Shown here piece after piece: positions 7,795 to 17,198 of a DNA stretch of 34,515 nt. The notes beneath the pieces were generated by a model. The model was not told the DNA's origin. It saw nothing but the letters and a program-made list of their open reading frames with translations, and did not search any database. Location of the stretch: positions 1 to 34,515 of the forward strand of contig DASRVA010000038.1 of the NCBI GenBank assembly GCA_035687745.1, in the 5' to 3' direction. Source of the stretch: DASRVA01 sp035687745 (GTDB lineage: Bacteria > Gemmatimonadota > Gemmatimonadetes > JACCXV01 > JAHWKZ01). How positions within the stretch are numbered: the stretch's first letter is position 1; the number at the start of each line of letters is the position of its first letter. Made by a program: the position numbers and the translations under genes.

Positions 7795-7843
7795 GCACGG
7801 AAAAGAAGGTAAGGCGTCGGCGCGGCCGCACCAAGCGTCCCGG

Positions 7844-10800
7844 TCAGCCGAGAACCACCTGCACGACGTGGGTCCGTCGGTCATCGACCAGCGGAATGAC
7901 CGCGCCCGACCGCGCGGGGCCCTGCCCGATCCCGGCCTCCGGCAGCCCCTCGCCGTCGACCCGGACTTCGCGGACCCCGCGCATGGCGCCCGAGGGGTTG
8001 CGAACCTCGATCTCGTAGCGCGACGAATGGTACCGGAAGGACACCTCGAACCCAGACCAGTCGCGCGGGATGCACGGGTCGAGGTGCAGCGTCGAGCCAC
8101 GCAGCCGGAAGCCCAGGATCCACTCGACACCGGCGCGGTACATCCAGCCTGCGGACCCCGTGTACCAGGTCCAGCCACCGCGACCCACGTGAGGCGGCTC
8201 GGCGTAGACATCGGCCACCGCCACGTACGGCTCGACCTTGTAGCGATGGATCCCGGCCCGGGTGGAGGCGTGGTTGATGGGGTTGAGGATCGAGAACAGA
8301 TCGGCCGCCTTGTCGCCGTCCCCGAGCTCGGCGAACGCGATGACCGACCAGATCGCGGCATGCGTGTACTGTCCGCCGTTCTCGCGGATCCCCGGCACGT
8401 ACCCCTTGATGTAGCCGGGGTCGAGAGGGGTCTGGTCGAACGGTGGCGTGAACAGAAGCACGAGCCCGTCCCCGCGCCGGACCAGATACTGCTCGACCGC
8501 CTTCATGGCGTGGGCGGCACGGTCCCGCGGCGCCACCCCGGACAGAACCGCCCACGACTGGGCGATCGAGTCGATGCGGCACTCCTCGTTGGTCGCCGAG
8601 CCGAGCGGCGTGCCGTCGTCGAAGTACGCGCGGCGGTACCAGTCTCCGTCCCAGCCGTGTTCCTCGAGGGCGAGCTCGACCCGCTCGGCGTACGCCCCCC
8701 ACCGCTCCACCCTCTCCAGATCCCCGCGCCGGCCGGCGAGGCCCGTGAATCCCCGCAGCGTGAGGAGGAGGAACCAGGCCAGCCATACGCTCTCCCCGCG
8801 GCCCTCTTCCCCGACCCGGTTCATCCCGTCATTCCAGTCGCCCGTGCCGATCAGCGGCAGCTCGTGCGGCCCGAGCCCGAGGCTGACGTCCAGTGCCCGG
8901 GCGCAGTGTTCGTAGAGGCTCCCGGTCTCCCCGGAGATCTCGGGGACGAAGTATCGCTCGTCCTCCCCCTCCGCGAGCGGCTCCCCGGTCAGGAACGGGA
9001 CGTCCTCGCCCAGGATCTCCTCGTCGCCAGTCACCGCCAGGTAGTGGAGAAGGGTCAGGGGCAGCCACGCCCGGTCGTCGGTGATCCGGGTCCGGACGCC
9101 CTTCCCCGTCGGCGGATGCCACCAGTGGAGGACGTCCCCTTCCTCGAACTGATGGGCGGCCGCCCGCAACAGGTGCTCGCGAACGATCTCGCGGCGCGCC
9201 ACGACCAGCGCCGCCACGTCCTGGAGCTGGTCGCGGAACCCGTAGGCCCCGCCCGACTGGTAGAAGGCCGAGCGCGCCCAGGTCCGGCATGACAGCGCCT
9301 GGTACAGGAGCCAGCGGTTGAGCATGATCGACATCGAGTAGTCTGGGGTGCGGACCTGGAGCGCTCCCAGGACGTCTTCCCACCACTTCTCGACGGCCGC
9401 GAGCACGGCGTCCAGGTCCGCGGTCCGGTAGTGGGCGATCAGGCGCCGCGCGTCCTCCCGGTCACGGCCCTGCCCGAGCAGGACGACCACCTCCGCCGTC
9501 CCCCCCGGGGCGAGGGTCAGATACCGCCGAAGCGCGCCGCACGGGTCCCACCCCGCCCCGACGCGGCCGGAGAGCGGCCGGCCGGGGGCCATCGCCGCGG
9601 GGTGGCGCGGCGTGCCGTTGCGGCCCAGGAACTCGCCCCGATCGGCCGTCCACTCGTCCTGCTGTCCCCTGAGGTCGGCGAAGGCGACCCGCTCCGCGTA
9701 CACCGGGTTCCATCGGTTCCACGCGGTCAGGGCGCGCGTCTCCTCGTCCACCGAGGTCACGACCGTGGGCGCGCTCTTCTCCCGCTGGACCCCCAGCACC
9801 CACTCGACGTAGGCGGTCACCGAGAGCCGCCGGGGACGATCCGACAGATTGCGGAGCGTCAGCCGCGAGATCTTCACCGGGTCGTCGATCGGCACGAACT
9901 GGACGAGCCGGGTCGCCACCTCGTGGCACTGGACCTCGAAGCGGCTGTAACCCTGCCCGTGGGCCACCTGATAGGGCGTCGACTGGCGGATCGGCAGCGG
10001 CGTCGGCGTCCAGAACGTCCCCGTGTCCTCGTCCCGCAGGTAGAGCGCCTCGCCGACGGGGTCGGAGACGGGGTCGTTGGACCACGGTGTCAGCCGGTTC
10101 TCGCGGCTGTTGACCGCCCAGGTGAAGCCCGCCCCCGCCTCGGACACCTGAAAACCGAACCCCGGGTTCGCGATCACGTTGATCCATGGCGCCGGCGTCC
10201 ACTGCCCCTCCCCCAGGATGGTGACGTACTCCCGCCCGGCCTCGGCGAAGCCGCCCAGGCCGTTGAAGAAGGAGAGCCGGGGGCGGGGCGGCGGCACGGA
10301 CAGGGCCGGCGTACGCACCCGCGGACGGGATGGCGGCGCGGCGTCGGTGTCCTCCCGGAGCGCCGCCTCGATCTGCTCGGCCAGCGACCCGTGATGGCTG
10401 AGGAGCACCGCGCGCGCCACCGCGCTGAGCAAGAGCCGGTCCTCGTCGGAGATCTGGTCGCCTCTCAGAACGAAGATCTCGCCGTGTCCGGCGTGGACCT
10501 CGTGGCGGGCGCTGGACTGGCTCACGCGGACGCTTCGATCCAGCCAGTCCTGGAGCTCCTCGGCGTAGGTGTGCGGGTGCTCGTTCAGGATCACCAGGTC
10601 GACGGCCATTCCCTTCATGCCCCAGTACTCGTGCGCGCGGATCAGGTGGCGCACGATCTCCCGGTCGCGAAGGTGGTCGATCCGGACGAGGACGATCGGC
10701 CGGTCACCCGAGATCCCCAACCCCCACAGCGCCTCCTGGCCGCGCGGATTCCTGGAGAGCGTGCTCGACGCCGGCCTGAGGACGGGGTCGAGATAGAGGA

Positions 10801-13800
10801 TCCGGCTGCCGAGGCGCTGGAAGAGGTGCGCCTCGTCGGCCTCGACACCGAGATGCTGGAGCTGGACCTGGGCCTGGGTCCAGGCCAGCGCCGCCTCACG
10901 CTCGAACGTGGCCGGCTCGCGATACTTGTCGACCAGGGCCAGCGCCTGGTCACGGCTCTCCGCGACCAGGGTCGAGAACGTCAGCCGCGCCGACTCGCCC
11001 GACTGCAGGCGGACGGTGCGGCGGAGGCTCAGGATGGGATCCAGCACGGACCCTGTCGTGTTCGAGAGCGGCCGTCCCTCGAACACGCAGCTCGGGCGTC
11101 TGACCCCGTGGCCCCGGTCCAGGAACCGCGCCCGGTCGGTTTCGCACTGGAGTGTGCCCACGGTCTCGCCGCCCACGACCGCCACGACGTGGGCGGCCCA
11201 CACCTCGGGGTCGTCTCCCTCGCGCGGCCGGCGCGTGGCGACGAGGGCGTCCAGGGCGGGGACGAACTCGGTTTGCACGAACAGGTTCTGAAAGGCCGGG
11301 TGCGCGTCGTCCGCCGCCGGCGGCGCGAGCACCAGCTCGGCATAGCTCGTGATCTCGATCTCCCGCGGACGCCCGCCCAGGTTCTTTATGGTGAGGCGCC
11401 GCAGCTCGCCGTCGTCTTCGGGCGCTACGATCACCTCTAGGGACGTCCAGATCGCGCTGTCGAGCCGATGGATCTCGGCTCGGTCCTCCGAGAAGAGGAC
11501 CTCGTAGTGCTCCGGCTCGACCGCGGTCGGCTGGTAGCAGGCGGACCAGACCTCGCCGCTGACCGTGTCACGCAGGTACAGCCACTGCCCCCATCCGTCC
11601 CGCGTCGGATCCTCGCGCCACCGCGTGACCGCGCCCTCCAGGTGCCGGCTGTACCCGGAACCCGCGTTGGTGAGCATGACGCTGTAACGGCCGTTCGAGA
11701 GCACGTGGGTCCGCGGGACGCGGGTGTGCGGCGTACGGAACCGGCGTATCGCCGGTGGCACGATCTCGCGCACGTGGCGGACGGACTTGACCTCCTCAGG
11801 ACGCGGGCGGGCCACCGCCACGTCGCGCGGAACCCGCTCCTGAAGCAAGAGCTCGGCGGCCCCGATCATCGGCACCTCGTGGAATCGCTCGCGCAGAACC
11901 CCGTCTTTGACCACGTTGTCGATCGCCGCGATCGTCATCCCCTGGTGATGCGCCATGTAGGCGCGCACGATCTCGAACTCCTGGTCCTTGGGAAGCCGGA
12001 CGGGCGTGTAGTCGAGCGCCTCGTATAGGCCGTAGGTGCCCACGGCTCCCTGAGCGACCAGCCGCTCCAGGTTTCGGACCGCGTCACGCGGGGCGATCAT
12101 GGCCGCGAGGGAAGTCGCGTACGGCGCCACGACGAGATCCTCGCTGAGACCGCGCGTCAGCCCCAGCCCGGGGATCCCGAAGTGGGAGTACTGGTAGGTG
12201 AGGGCGAGGTCGCGCCCGTTGTAGGCGGACTCCGACACTCCCCACGGAATGCCGCGCTCCGCGCCGTACTGGATCTGTCGGCGGACGACCAGCCGCTGGG
12301 TGCGGTCGAGGAGCGTGCCGGCCGGCGCCTTCAACACCAGGTACGGCATGACGTACTCGAACATCGAGCCCGACCACGAGATGAGCGCCGCGTCGCGGCC
12401 CACCGGCGTGACCGGACGACCCAGGCGGAACCAGTGCTCGACGGGGACGTCACCCTTGGCGATGGCGACGAAGCTCGCCAGCCTGGCCTCGGTGGCGAGC
12501 AGGTCGTAGTAGCCATTGTCGAGCCGGCCCTCCAGCGGCCGGTAGCCGATCGCGAAGAGCTCCCGATCACGGTCGTACAGGAGCCTGAAGTCGGTCTCCT
12601 CCACCCGCATTTCCGCGGTCCCGGCCAGGCCGTCCAGCCGGTCGACGAGCGTGGCCGCCGACTCGCGCCCCCGTCGAACGGCCCCCAGCACCGACTCCAG
12701 CCAGCCGCGGGCGGCCAGGACCTCGAGGTCCGTCGAGTCGCCAAGCGTCTCGGCCAGCCCGGTCAGCTCGGTCTCGGCGGTGCGGGCGATCAAGTTCACG
12801 GCGGCCGGCGACGGGACGACCGAGAGGGCCTCGAGGGCGCGCTGCCAACGCTGGCGACGCTCCGCCTCTCCCATGAGCCATGCCGGCACATCCCCCGAGA
12901 GGATCTCCCCCCACGGGGCAACCGCACGAAGGTCCTGCCGGTGCGAGGCCGCGGCATCCGCCACCCGTATGGACCACGCCTGCAGCTCGGCGGCTCCCGC
13001 GGCGTTCTCCTCGACCAGGACCTCGGCGACGTCGGTCAAGGTGGCCGCCGCCTCCTCGATTCTCCCCAGGAGGGAGGCCCAGTCCGCCGGGGTTCCCGGA
13101 TCCTCGGCCAGCGCCTCGGCCAGGAGCTGGAGGGACTCCTCCAGGTCGTGGCGCGAGACGGTCCCCGTGCGGAGCGCCCCGGCCGGCGTCCGCGCCGCCT
13201 CCCGGGCCAGCGCGAACGCGTCCCCGATCCCGGCCCGCGCCTGCTCGCCTAGAATGGGCCGGCGTGCGAGATCGCGGGTCGCCTGGCCGACCACCAGGAG
13301 GTGCCCGGCCAGGTTCCCGCTGTCGACGGTCGAGACGTAGCGCGGCTCGAGCGGTTGCAGCGTCTGTGTGTCGTACCAGTTATAGAGGTGGCCCGCATGG
13401 CGCTCCAGCCCGTGCATGGTCTCGAACGTTCGCTCGATCCTGGTGGCCAGCCCGGCTGTCCCGATCCACCCGAAGTCGTGGGCGGCCACCGTCGAGAGGA
13501 GGTACATGCCGATGTTGGTCGGCGACGTCCGGTGGGCGACGACCGGCTCGGGGTCGATCTGCAGGTTGTCGGGAGGCAGCCAGCCGTCATCCTCGCCCAC
13601 GAGCTCCTCGAAGAAGCGCCACGTGCGGCGCGCCAGTCGCCGCAGGGCCGCCGTGGCCTCCGGGTCGAGCTCCTCGAGCGTCGGGTCCCTGAGCGGACGG
13701 CTCAGCCAGAGGGCGACGGCGGGGGCGGCGAGCCACAGAGCCAGGATCGGTACCGCCTCGAGGACTCCGGCCTCGCGAAGCGGGAGCAGCAGGGCCAGGA

Positions 13801-16666
13801 CCGCCAGCGCCAGCGTCACCGACAGCCACATCGCCCGGTACGCCTGACCGAGCGTCCGCGACACCCCCCGGCCCGCCTGAGCCGCCGTGACCCACTCGAG
13901 GAGGTGCCGGCGAGTCACGAACATGCGGACCAGCGTCCGGACGATCGTGTCGACCATGAGAACGGATCGGTTCACGAGGAAGACGACCGCCAGACCGACC
14001 TGGGCCGCTGCCGTCGCCGCGTCGGCCCCGATCGACCTCAGATGGCTGCGCTTGGCGATCCCCCGGCGCCGCGGCACGAGACCGGTGAGGACCGGGACCG
14101 CCGCCGGCATCGCCAGCGTCACCACCACGAAAGCGGTCCAGAGAAGCGGCGATACGGGAAGAAGCGCCCAGCCCGCGACGAGAAGGAGGAAGGTCGAAGG
14201 CGGAGACAGGGTCCGGCGCAGGTTGTCGATCATCTTCCAGCGGCTGATCAGCGACAGCGAGCGTGGCGGACGGCCGTTCGACGCGGGCGGCCGGCCCACG
14301 ATCCACGGGAGGAGCTGCCAGTCACCGCGCGCCCAGCGATGGACCCGACGCGCGTTGGTTTGGTAGTGGGTGGGGAACTCGTCGAACACCTCCACGTCGG
14401 TGACCAGGCCCGTCCGCGCGAAGGAGCCCTCGAACAGGTCGTGGCTGAGGAGAGTGTTCTCGGGCACCCGGCCCTCGAGGACGGTCTCGAAGGCGTCCAC
14501 CTCGTAGATCCCCTTGCCCACGTACGAGGCCTCGTTGAAGAGGTCCTGGTACACGTCGGAGACGGCGGCCACGTACGGATCGAGGCCGGTCGGGCCGGAC
14601 CAGATGCGGTGGTAGAGCGTGACCTCGTCGGCGGCGGGCAGGAGCGGCGTGACGCGAGGCTGGAGGATCCCGTAGCCGTGCGCCACCCGCTGCCGGGCGG
14701 GGTCGATCCGCGGCCGGTTCAGCGGGTGAGACAGCGCGCCGACCAGCTTCTCCCCAGCCTCCAGGGGCAGCCGCGTATCGGCGTCCAGCGTGAGGACGTA
14801 CCGGACGTGGGCCGGGACGTCGGTGAGCCCGTCACCCCGGACGATGAACGTGGTGTCCCGGTCACCCCGGAGGAACCGGTTGAGCTCGTGGATCTTGCCG
14901 CGCTTCCGTTCCCATCCCATCCACACCTCCTCGACCGGATTCCAGCGCCGGTTCCGATGCAGGAGGAGGAACCGCGGTCCGCCGTCGGGTCGCGGGCCGT
15001 AGCGGGCGTTGAGGGTCTCGATCCCGCGCGCCGCCACCGCCAGCAGGCGTTCGTCCTCAGGCAGGCTCTCGCGGTCGGCGTCCCGCCAGTCGCTCAGGAT
15101 CGCGTACGCGATGTGGCCGCGGGCGGTAGCCAGGTAGTGGTGCTCGAGCCGCTCCACCTGGGCGAGGACGCCTTCCTCGTCGGTGAGCATCGTAGGCACG
15201 GCGACCAGCGTGGAGCTGGACTCCGGGATGCCGGAGCGGAAATCCAGCTTGGGCAGCCGGCGCGGTTCCAGGAGCTCGCTAACGTCTCGCTGCACGAGGG
15301 CGATGGCGAGATCGCTGGCCGGGACCAGCGACAGGACCGCGAGCAGCACCAGGGCCACGGCCTCGACGCCGAGGGTCGCCAGGTAGACGACCAGGAGCGC
15401 CACCAGGAGGGCGCTCACGAGGGCGATCGTGCCCAGGTAGCCGGCGGTGGCGGCCGCCAGAAAACCCCGCCTCAGCCAGGTCGAGACGGGCGCCTGGTAC
15501 CCGAGCTCCTTCTCGAAGAGACGCCTTCCACCCCGGATCAGCCAGAACCCGATGTGCCGGCGGACCTCCACGTCGTCGCCCTCGGCCGCGTCGAGCGCGG
15601 CCATCTCGATTGCGCTCTCGGCGACCGCGAGCTCCGCCCGCCTGGAGCCCCGCGCGAGCTCCTCCACCGCGTGCCGGTACATGTCGCGGGTGGCGAAGTC
15701 CATCTGCGGATAGATGCGCGTCGGATCGCGGCGGAGAGCCCGCTCGACCAGGCTCACGCTCTCGAAGAACTCGCGCCAGTCGTAGGCGGCGACCTGGCGC
15801 AGGCTGGTGAAGATGTTGACGATGGTTGCGTGCGCGGCGAGCTGGCTCATGTGCTCGGCCCGAACGGTCTCCTCCGAAGTCACCCCGGTTTCGGCGAGTC
15901 GTTCCTCGAGCCATCCCATGGCGGGCATGACGGCCGGGTCGCTCTCCCGAAGGCGCTGCACCAGGGCCACGGCGAAAGGGCTGTCCAGCGGCTTCGCGCC
16001 GTACGGCTCGAGGACCTCGAGGATGTCGTCGGGATCGCGGCCGGTCGTCTCGAGGATCCGGTCGGCGAGGGCGTTGGCCTCGGCCCTCGCGCCCCGCGCG
16101 CGCACGATCTGCACGGAGATGCGCCGCAGGTTCTCGATGAGCACCAGCCGCAGCACGATCGGCACCGCCCACAGCTCGCCCATCGTCAGCGGCGTCCGCT
16201 CCTGGTACGCGCGCACGAAGCGCTCGATGAGGTGCGGGTCGAACCGACTGTCGGTATGGGCCACGAACGCCCACGTCAGGCCATACACGCGGGGAGCACC
16301 GGCGAGGTGGCCGGCGGCGATCTTGGGGAGCTCCCGGTAGTAGGCGGACGGCAGGCTGTCCCGGATCAACCGGACCTGGTCGTCCACCAGGAAGAAGTTG
16401 TCGATCAGCCATTCGGCGGCCGGCGGGATGGCCTCGTCACGGCGGACGGCCTCGGTGAGCGACCGATAGCAGCCGCGCAGGACGCGGGCGTTGTCCTCGA
16501 GACGGGAAAGGAGCGGGGCGCCGCGGCGCTTCTCGCGACGGGTGACGTGCGCCTCGGCGAGCGACCGGGCGTGCTGCTCGAGCCGCTCGACCCCGAAGAT
16601 CTCCGAGCGGATCGGCTCGGTCTCGTCCGTGGAGGCGGCGATCAGCGGGAACGACAGGCTGATCAT
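7844..16666 (-). CDS. Cyclic beta-1,2-glucan synthase (NdvB/ChvB/Cgs family)
   Basis: This 2940-residue membrane protein matches the cyclic beta-1,2-glucan synthases of rhizobia, Agrobacterium and Brucella in size and domain order. They polymerise glucose from UDP-glucose, trim chain length and close the ring. Membrane segments lie at about 395-455. A GT84 transferase domain follows, with DADT at 628-631 and RWARGDWQ at about 777-784, then more membrane segments at about 817-862, 878-915 and 935-992. A glycoamylase-like domain spans about 1340-1590 (SGSMFEYVMPYL, GIPWGVSESAYN). Two beta-sandwich modules begin near 1655 and 2125. The C-terminal GH94 phosphorylase domain carries GDWNDGM at 2609-2615, the family's catalytic Asp region. 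The ATG at 16666 is the only reasonable start but has no nearby ribosome site; the only purine-rich match lies within a hairpin upstream. The product is usually a periplasmic osmoprotectant or host-interaction glucan. The gene is framed by two tRNA-Ser genes. Confidence 0.93.
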   Translation of the reverse strand: MISLSFPLIAASTDETEPIRSEIFGVERLEQHARSLAEAHVTRREKRRGAPLLSRLEDNARVLRGCYRSLTEAVRRDEAIPPAAEWLIDNFFLVDDQVRLIRDSLPSAYYRELPKIAAGHLAGAPRVYGLTWAFVAHTDSRFDPHLIERFVRAYQERTPLTMGELWAVPIVLRLVLIENLRRISVQIVRARGARAEANALADRILETTGRDPDDILEVLEPYGAKPLDSPFAVALVQRLRESDPAVMPAMGWLEERLAETGVTSEETVRAEHMSQLAAHATIVNIFTSLRQVAAYDWREFFESVSLVERALRRDPTRIYPQMDFATRDMYRHAVEELARGSRRAELAVAESAIEMAALDAAEGDDVEVRRHIGFWLIRGGRRLFEKELGYQAPVSTWLRRGFLAAATAGYLGTIALVSALLVALLVVYLATLGVEAVALVLLAVLSLVPASDLAIALVQRDVSELLEPRRLPKLDFRSGIPESSSTLVAVPTMLTDEEGVLAQVERLEHHYLATARGHIAYAILSDWRDADRESLPEDERLLAVAARGIETLNARYGPRPDGGPRFLLLHRNRRWNPVEEVWMGWERKRGKIHELNRFLRGDRDTTFIVRGDGLTDVPAHVRYVLTLDADTRLPLEAGEKLVGALSHPLNRPRIDPARQRVAHGYGILQPRVTPLLPAADEVTLYHRIWSGPTGLDPYVAAVSDVYQDLFNEASYVGKGIYEVDAFETVLEGRVPENTLLSHDLFEGSFARTGLVTDVEVFDEFPTHYQTNARRVHRWARGDWQLLPWIVGRPPASNGRPPRSLSLISRWKMIDNLRRTLSPPSTFLLLVAGWALLPVSPLLWTAFVVVTLAMPAAVPVLTGLVPRRRGIAKRSHLRSIGADAATAAAQVGLAVVFLVNRSVLMVDTIVRTLVRMFVTRRHLLEWVTAAQAGRGVSRTLGQAYRAMWLSVTLALAVLALLLPLREAGVLEAVPILALWLAAPAVALWLSRPLRDPTLEELDPEATAALRRLARRTWRFFEELVGEDDGWLPPDNLQIDPEPVVAHRTSPTNIGMYLLSTVAAHDFGWIGTAGLATRIERTFETMHGLERHAGHLYNWYDTQTLQPLEPRYVSTVDSGNLAGHLLVVGQATRDLARRPILGEQARAGIGDAFALAREAARTPAGALRTGTVSRHDLEESLQLLAEALAEDPGTPADWASLLGRIEEAAATLTDVAEVLVEENAAGAAELQAWSIRVADAAASHRQDLRAVAPWGEILSGDVPAWLMGEAERRQRWQRALEALSVVPSPAAVNLIARTAETELTGLAETLGDSTDLEVLAARGWLESVLGAVRRGRESAATLVDRLDGLAGTAEMRVEETDFRLLYDRDRELFAIGYRPLEGRLDNGYYDLLATEARLASFVAIAKGDVPVEHWFRLGRPVTPVGRDAALISWSGSMFEYVMPYLVLKAPAGTLLDRTQRLVVRRQIQYGAERGIPWGVSESAYNGRDLALTYQYSHFGIPGLGLTRGLSEDLVVAPYATSLAAMIAPRDAVRNLERLVAQGAVGTYGLYEALDYTPVRLPKDQEFEIVRAYMAHHQGMTIAAIDNVVKDGVLRERFHEVPMIGAAELLLQERVPRDVAVARPRPEEVKSVRHVREIVPPAIRRFRTPHTRVPRTHVLSNGRYSVMLTNAGSGYSRHLEGAVTRWREDPTRDGWGQWLYLRDTVSGEVWSACYQPTAVEPEHYEVLFSEDRAEIHRLDSAIWTSLEVIVAPEDDGELRRLTIKNLGGRPREIEITSYAELVLAPPAADDAHPAFQNLFVQTEFVPALDALVATRRPREGDDPEVWAAHVVAVVGGETVGTLQCETDRARFLDRGHGVRRPSCVFEGRPLSNTTGSVLDPILSLRRTVRLQSGESARLTFSTLVAESRDQALALVDKYREPATFEREAALAWTQAQVQLQHLGVEADEAHLFQRLGSRILYLDPVLRPASSTLSRNPRGQEALWGLGISGDRPIVLVRIDHLRDREIVRHLIRAHEYWGMKGMAVDLVILNEHPHTYAEELQDWLDRSVRVSQSSARHEVHAGHGEIFVLRGDQISDEDRLLLSAVARAVLLSHHGSLAEQIEAALREDTDAAPPSRPRVRTPALSVPPPRPRLSFFNGLGGFAEAGREYVTILGEGQWTPAPWINVIANPGFGFQVSEAGAGFTWAVNSRENRLTPWSNDPVSDPVGEALYLRDEDTGTFWTPTPLPIRQSTPYQVAHGQGYSRFEVQCHEVATRLVQFVPIDDPVKISRLTLRNLSDRPRRLSVTAYVEWVLGVQREKSAPTVVTSVDEETRALTAWNRWNPVYAERVAFADLRGQQDEWTADRGEFLGRNGTPRHPAAMAPGRPLSGRVGAGWDPCGALRRYLTLAPGGTAEVVVLLGQGRDREDARRLIAHYRTADLDAVLAAVEKWWEDVLGALQVRTPDYSMSIMLNRWLLYQALSCRTWARSAFYQSGGAYGFRDQLQDVAALVVARREIVREHLLRAAAHQFEEGDVLHWWHPPTGKGVRTRITDDRAWLPLTLLHYLAVTGDEEILGEDVPFLTGEPLAEGEDERYFVPEISGETGSLYEHCARALDVSLGLGPHELPLIGTGDWNDGMNRVGEEGRGESVWLAWFLLLTLRGFTGLAGRRGDLERVERWGAYAERVELALEEHGWDGDWYRRAYFDDGTPLGSATNEECRIDSIAQSWAVLSGVAPRDRAAHAMKAVEQYLVRRGDGLVLLFTPPFDQTPLDPGYIKGYVPGIRENGGQYTHAAIWSVIAFAELGDGDKAADLFSILNPINHASTRAGIHRYKVEPYVAVADVYAEPPHVGRGGWTWYTGSAGWMYRAGVEWILGFRLRGSTLHLDPCIPRDWSGFEVSFRYHSSRYEIEVRNPSGAMRGVREVRVDGEGLPEAGIGQGPARSGAVIPLVDDRRTHVVQVVLG

Positions 16667-16685
16667 GACGGCGGACGGCCCGGCG

Positions 16686-16706
16686 ACAGGGGGGTCTCCT
16701 CCCTGT
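16686..16706 (-). promoter_or_regulatory. Leader hairpin enclosing the only Shine-Dalgarno-like sequence of the glucan synthase gene
   Basis: On the minus strand ACAGGGAGG pairs with CCCCCCTGT around loop AGA, with one A/C mismatch (8 pairs). The GGGAGGAG within it is the only ribosome-site-like sequence in the leader, yet it lies about 30 nt before the ATG. It may be a structured leader element. It has no T-run, so it is not a typical terminator. Confidence 0.35.
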
Positions 16707-16750
16707 TGAAGGGACGAAGGCGTGCAGAGCGACTAGAACTCGATCGATGA

Positions 16751-16869
16751 GGTCGATCAGGACGGTCGAGATCGAGGCGCGCGAGGAGGCCGAGCGAGGC
16801 GTACGGAGCTGGTACGCCGCAGCGAAGCCCGACGAAGCGCAACGAAGATCTCGGACGTCCTGATCGACC
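16751..16869. repeat. Long imperfect inverted repeat abutting tRNA-Ser(CGA)
   Basis: The outer arms GGTCGATCAGGACG (16751-16764) and CGTCCTGATCGACC (16856-16869) are perfectly complementary over 14 bp. After a 2-nt internal loop the pairing continues for 7 bp (CGAGATC at 16767-16773 with GATCTCG at 16847-16853). The tip has another perfect 7-bp stem, GGCGTAC (16798-16804) with GTACGCC (16812-16818), around a 7-nt loop. The parts between carry repeated GCGAGG/GCGAAG-like words and pair poorly. The element begins three bases after the encoded CCA of the tRNA. It could be a REP-like extragenic palindrome, a structured RNA or a processing/termination element. It is non-coding as far as I can see. 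Confidence 0.7.
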
Positions 16870-16872
16870 GTA

Positions 16873-16963
16873 TGGCGGAGGGGGTGGGATTCGAACCCAC
16901 GATACGCTATTCACGTATACCGGTTTTCGAGACCGGCGCCTTCAACCGCTCGGCCACCCCTCC
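16873..16963 (-). tRNA. tRNA-Ser(CGA)
   Basis: A complete 91-nt class II tRNA with encoded CCA. The acceptor stem GGAGGGG pairs with CCCCTCC, with discriminator G. The anticodon stem CCGGT/ACCGG encloses loop CTCGAAA, giving anticodon CGA, which reads UCG. The long variable arm (ATACG/CGTAT) and T-arm GTGGG-TTCGAAT-CCCAC are intact. The long inverted repeat at 16751-16869 follows directly downstream on the same strand. Confidence 0.97.
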
Positions 16964-17051
16964 GGTCTGTCGGAACGAAGCTCGCATCGACCGCGTCCGA
17001 ATTCAACCGCCCTGTTGCGGCGGCCGGCGCCCCGGATGAGGTTAGGGCGCC

Positions 17052-17198
17052 GTGCTCTGGACCGCTCTCGTCGTGCTCCTGATCCTGTGGCTGCTGGCCC
17101 TGCTGCTGGAGGCCGGGCGCTGGATCCACGTCCTCCCCGTCGTCATGACGTGCCTGCTCGCCTATCGGCTCCTGGTCCCCCGCCGCCGGCGCTGGTGA
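17052..17198 (+). CDS. Small two-helix membrane protein, lmo0937/DUF5670-like
   Basis: A 48-residue frame from a GTG at 17052 with AGGG 5 nt and TGAGG about 10 nt upstream. The translation begins with MLWTALVVLLILWLLALLLE, then GRWIHVLPVVMTCLLAYRLL, and ends with the basic tail VPRRRRW. The pattern is that of the lmo0937-type small membrane proteins: LWT start, first helix, short loop with IH, second helix, Arg-rich end. Their role is unknown, though they are often stress-related. It overlaps tadA tail to tail by 37 bp. The fit to the family rather than length is the main argument; it could be missed by automatic calling. Confidence 0.65.
   Translation: MLWTALVVLLILWLLALLLEAGRWIHVLPVVMTCLLAYRLLVPRRRRW

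Noticed and set aside
7369..7812. Small plus-strand frame over the phosphoesterase 5' end and tRNA-Ser(GGA)
   Set aside because: It is antisense to both; GGIRTRETLLTSTRFPVALL is a typical false tRNA-derived peptide.
9431..11440. Plus-strand open frame of about 670 codons
   Set aside because: Antisense to conserved GH94 parts of the glucan synthase, with low-complexity composition and no recognisable motif.
13301..16750. Long open frame on the plus strand (over 1100 codons)
   Set aside because: It is the complement of the glucan synthase gene. The translation is Arg/Pro/Gly/His-rich with no domain; long antisense frames are common in GC-rich genes.
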